Below are positions 22,783 through 22,952 of a stretch of 22,952 bases of DNA, one piece after another. The position numbers and the translations under genes were made by a program. The DNA is from Nitrososphaerota archaeon (lineage in GTDB: Archaea > Thermoproteota > EX4484-205 > JAAOZO01): the NCBI GenBank assembly GCA_011605715.1, contig JAAOZO010000099.1, positions 1-22,952 on the forward strand, in the 5' to 3' direction. Positions within the stretch are counted from its first letter, which is position 1. Each line of letters opens with the position of its first letter. The notes under the pieces are model-generated. The model saw only the letters and a list, made by a program, of their open reading frames with translations, did no database searches and was not told the DNA's origin.

Positions 22783-22952
22783 TTGCAGCAAATTAGAGCC
22801 TACAACATAAGACATAACTATGAACTAAAAGAATTCTTAGAAGATTATAGACGCTTACTTCAAAGAGCAGTAGACGAAATATGGAATAACATAGTTTGGA
22901 TTAATAAAACAAATAATAATGGAAGAAATAGAATTATTCCAATAATTCCTAA
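22783..22952 (+). CDS. 5' end of a probable TnpB/OrfB (IS200/IS605-type) gene (partial)
   Basis: From TTG 22783 the frame reads to the window end: QIRAYNIRHNYELKEFLEDY, then RRLLQRAVDEIWNNI and a run of Asn before RIIPIIP. This matches the N-terminus of a group of archaeal TnpB-like transposases as I remember them (RAYKIRHNY..FL..Y..LLQ.AIDEIW). An in-frame stop at 22756-22758 limits the start. TnpB is an RNA-guided nuclease that helps IS200/IS605 elements persist; its catalytic DED residues and zinc finger would lie beyond the window. No tnpA is seen to the left, so a tnpB-only element is likely. Confidence 0.55.
   Translation, partial: MQQIRAYNIRHNYELKEFLEDYRRLLQRAVDEIWNNIVWINKTNNNGRNRIIPIIP

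Noticed and set aside
1..22952. CRISPR arrays, tRNA genes, complete insertion sequences
   Set aside because: No regularly spaced repeats, no T-arm GGTTCRA-type cloverleaf segments, and no element with both ends were seen in the gaps.

Overview
This window is an AT-rich archaeal chromosome segment. The evidence for Archaea is a complete TFB (Zn ribbon plus two cyclin-like repeats), an archaeal-type cofactor-independent phosphoglycerate mutase (apgM), an Fe-S XPD/Rad3 helicase, a family-4 uracil-DNA glycosylase, an archaeal TrmI, an archaeal RqcH, a Ser-His-Asp type signal peptidase I, and genes preceded by TATA boxes placed about 29-31 nt before the start codon (leaderless mRNAs). A bacterial-type GrpE-DnaK-DnaJ set, whose DnaK most resembles my recollection of thaumarchaeal and related DnaKs, points to a TACK-group archaeon. 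A thermophile is plausible because a structured RNA is GC-rich in an AT-rich background. I cannot name the genus. TTG start codons are common.

Layout. 1-207: 3' end of an unknown gene. 301-1824: gamma-glutamyltransferase-family Ntn hydrolase. 1865-4415 (minus): XPD-like helicase and UDG, two DNA-repair-type Fe-S enzymes. 4506-5923: Gfo/Idh/MocA oxidoreductase and a MIP18/SufT-like Fe-S assembly protein. 6133-7065 (minus): TFB, preceded by about 400 nt without a gene. 7475-8497 (minus): an ECF-transporter S component followed by a membrane-anchored DUF4430/transcobalamin-like protein, with a perfect inverted repeat exactly between TATA box and start codon. 8629-10605: SWIM zinc-finger protein, then a tight run of an unknown soluble protein, a double-anchored surface protein and signal peptidase I. 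10681-12000: apgM. 12042-12263: a GC-rich, strongly folded non-coding RNA whose G-U wobble pairs show that it is read from the minus strand. 12375-14814 (minus): a multi-TM protein, then an operon of a small TM protein, a metallophosphoesterase and TrmI. 14862-20797: a proteostasis block with RqcH (minus), divergent from an EMC6-like small membrane protein by a single self-complementary TATA box, followed by grpE-dnaK and dnaJ. 20806-22482 (minus): a type II/IV secretion-type ATPase without its membrane partner. 22783-end: the 5' end of a probable IS200/IS605-type TnpB gene.

The most notable points are: (1) DnaK lacks the phosphate-2 motif aspartate (Ser181 in its place) that is catalytic in Hsp70s; (2) the unidentified structured RNA; (3) the candidate cobalamin-type ECF pair with its operator; (4) the clustering of RqcH, an EMC6-like insertase and the Hsp70 machine.
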